6,422 nucleotides of DNA, taken from DATGMP01 sp035293565 (lineage in GTDB: Bacteria; Pseudomonadota; Alphaproteobacteria; BOG-932; Roseiterribacteraceae). The notes beneath the pieces are model-generated. The model saw only the letters and a list, made by a program, of their open reading frames with translations, made no database searches and was not told the origin of the DNA. Of the stretch, positions 5,782 to 6,422 are shown in pieces (the stretch's first letter is position 1; every line of letters starts with the position of its first letter). A program made the position numbers and the translations under genes. The DNA lies in contig DATGMP010000025.1 of NCBI GenBank assembly GCA_035293565.1, positions 1 to 6,422 on the forward strand. Reading direction: 5' to 3'.

Positions 5782-5828
5782 TTGCCAGGAGCGGCGCCAA
5801 CGAATAACATTTCGGCTGAAATGTTATT
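5782..5828 (+). promoter_or_regulatory. Sigma70-type promoter with overlapping palindromic operator before the CMD gene
   Basis: TTGCCA (5782-5787) and TAACAT (5805-5810) are separated by 17 bp and match -35 and -10 boxes at four or more of six positions each. The -10 lies within a perfect inverted repeat: AATAACATTTC (5803-5813), a 4-nt centre GGCT, and GAAATGTTATT (5818-5828). No T-tract follows on either strand, so operator is a better reading than terminator. A dimeric repressor of TetR or MarR type binding here would block transcription of the decarboxylase-family gene starting 55 bp downstream. The regulator is not in the window. The boxes are my own match; the repeat is certain. Confidence 0.6.
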
Positions 5829-5883
5829 GTGCCATTGGGCGCTGGTCTCGCTCAATCGGGCTTTTCCAACAAAGGATGGAGCA

Positions 5884-6279
5884 ATGGCCGAACAGGATTC
5901 CGCGCGCCGCAAGCGTGGCTTGGCAATGTTCGAGGAAGTCTATGGCGGCGTCGTGCCGGTCCCGCCACCGGACCGTCAGGGACCGTTTTTCTTTCAGACG
6001 ATCGACCAGCTCTTCGCCGAGACATGGTCGACGCCCAACATGTCCATACGCGACAAACGGCTGGTCGCCTTGGGCGCGGTTGCCGCGATGGGCGAAATCG
6101 AGATGTTCGAGATCCAGCTCCGCGCCGCATTGAAGAAGGGCGAGCTCACCAAAGCGCAGGTCGAAGACATGGTGATGTTCCTGCCGGCCTATGTCAGCTA
6201 CCCACGCACCTCCAAGATTCTCCTGATGACGCAAAGGCTCTTTGCGGAATTGGACAAAGAGAAAGCGGGCGAGAAGTAG
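5884..6279 (+). CDS. Carboxymuconolactone decarboxylase (CMD) family protein
   Basis: A 131-residue protein of the CMD/AhpD-like helical fold. The core runs IRDKRLVALGAVAAMGEIEMFEIQLRAALKKGELTKAQVEDMVMFLPAYVSYPRTSK in spirit (residues 55-111), with the family pattern of a basic-residue turn, a small-residue helix, and then the EIQLRAAL helix. It has no CxxC pair, so AhpD-type peroxidase activity is not expected. Gln78 stands where many members have histidine before LRxAL. Members of this subgroup are mostly uncharacterised; decarboxylase activity is not implied. The ATG has AAAGG and GGAG upstream; the frame is open further upstream to within the CYTH-CHAD gene, but no better start is seen. 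It has its own promoter-operator region. The insertion sequence starts just after its stop, leaving the protein intact. Confidence 0.85.
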   Translation: MAEQDSARRKRGLAMFEEVYGGVVPVPPPDRQGPFFFQTIDQLFAETWSTPNMSIRDKRLVALGAVAAMGEIEMFEIQLRAALKKGELTKAQVEDMVMFLPAYVSYPRTSKILLMTQRLFAELDKEKAGEK

Positions 6280-6281
6280 AG

Positions 6282-6422
6282 CTAGTGGATCGAATCTAAC
6301 GTTTGGTGTCCGCGTTTGACGGCGGCGATGATCGTGTCGGCATCTTTGGTCCATGTAAATGGCTTTGGGGCCTGGTTGTGCTCGGCGAGGTATCGATTGA
6401 TCGCGGTCTGAAGGTCGACGAT
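6282..6422 (-). CDS. IS630-family (IS870-like) transposase, C-terminal 46 residues, partial
   Basis: The minus strand reads from the right edge through IVDLQTAINRYLAEHN and PKPFTWTKDADTIIAAVKRG to QTLDSIH and TAG. This is the typical C-terminal end of IS630-family DDE transposases (the FTWT and IIAAVKRG segments). The rest lies outside the window. The stop TAG is the complement of 6282-6284 and falls within CTAG (6282-6285), the tetranucleotide target described for IS870-type elements, whose long frame gains its stop codon from the target. It overlaps nothing and ends 2 bp beyond the CMD gene stop. Confidence 0.88.
   Translation of the reverse strand: MVDLQTAINRYLAEHNQAPKPFTWTKDADTIIAAVKRGHQTLDSIH
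6284..6422 (-). mobile_element. One end of an IS630-family (IS870-like) insertion sequence, cut by the window edge
   Basis: The element's transposase-C-terminus end abuts CTAG at 6282-6285. The first element-specific bases are TGGATCGAATC, likely part of the terminal inverted repeat. IS630 elements duplicate TA, and the TA of this CTAG at 6283-6284 fits. The exact border cannot be fixed without the other end. Insertion took place in the short space after the CMD gene, probably cutting that gene off from its former downstream neighbour. Confidence 0.75.

Noticed and set aside
5803..5828. Inverted repeat before the CMD gene as an intrinsic terminator of the CYTH-CHAD gene
   Set aside because: The stem is AT-rich, no T-tract follows on either strand, and it overlaps a plausible -10 box.
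5671..5883. In-frame upstream extension of the CMD-family protein
   Set aside because: It would overlap the CYTH-CHAD end and read through the promoter-operator; the start at 5884 has a ribosome binding site and the expected family length.
1..6422. CRISPR arrays, tRNA or rRNA genes, phage genes, toxin-antitoxin pairs
   Set aside because: No regularly spaced repeats, cloverleaf-like sequence, rRNA motifs or matching protein families were seen.

Overview
The window is GC-rich bacterial DNA that most resembles an alphaproteobacterium, probably a sphingomonad. This rests on family resemblance (the PRC-barrel protein, the DUF3175 protein, the IS870-like IS630 transposase), not on a marker gene, so the taxonomy is tentative. 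It is a mosaic of small metabolic and stress-type genes with no ribosomal, tRNA, phage or CRISPR content.

Left part (1-2011): a gene start runs off the left edge on the minus strand. An isochorismatase-like cysteine hydrolase (minus) and a TauD/TfdA-type Fe(II)/2-oxoglutarate dioxygenase (plus) are divergent. The 181-bp gap between them holds three copies of TATCCTA, a 10-bp palindrome, and a 19-codon reading frame with a strong Shine-Dalgarno sequence that could be a leader peptide. The pair looks like a small co-regulated catabolic unit of unknown substrate.

Middle (2009-4152): three minus-strand genes. The first is a glutathione S-transferase whose frame is broken by one TGA; the same frame stays open for 54 more codons of GST-like C-terminus, so it looks like a recent nonsense mutation. 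The second is an exported PRC-barrel protein. The third is a basic DUF3175 protein. A long perfect-arm hairpin lies upstream of the GST, and about 350 bp between the PRC and DUF3175 genes carries no convincing gene.

Right part (4153-6422): a CYTH-CHAD protein (triphosphate-tunnel fold plus polyphosphate-associated helical domain) is divergent from DUF3175 across a short gap with a 12-bp palindrome. It is followed by a carboxymuconolactone decarboxylase-family gene with its own plausible sigma70 promoter, whose -10 lies inside a perfect 11-bp-arm inverted repeat, a classic repressor-operator layout. The window ends inside an IS630-family (IS870-like) insertion sequence that landed 2 bp after that gene's stop codon; its transposase stop codon is formed by a CTAG tetranucleotide at the junction.

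I found no clearly new multi-gene system. The best leads are the GST nonsense codon, the CTAG-dependent transposase stop, the CMD operator, and the leader-like frame in front of the dioxygenase.
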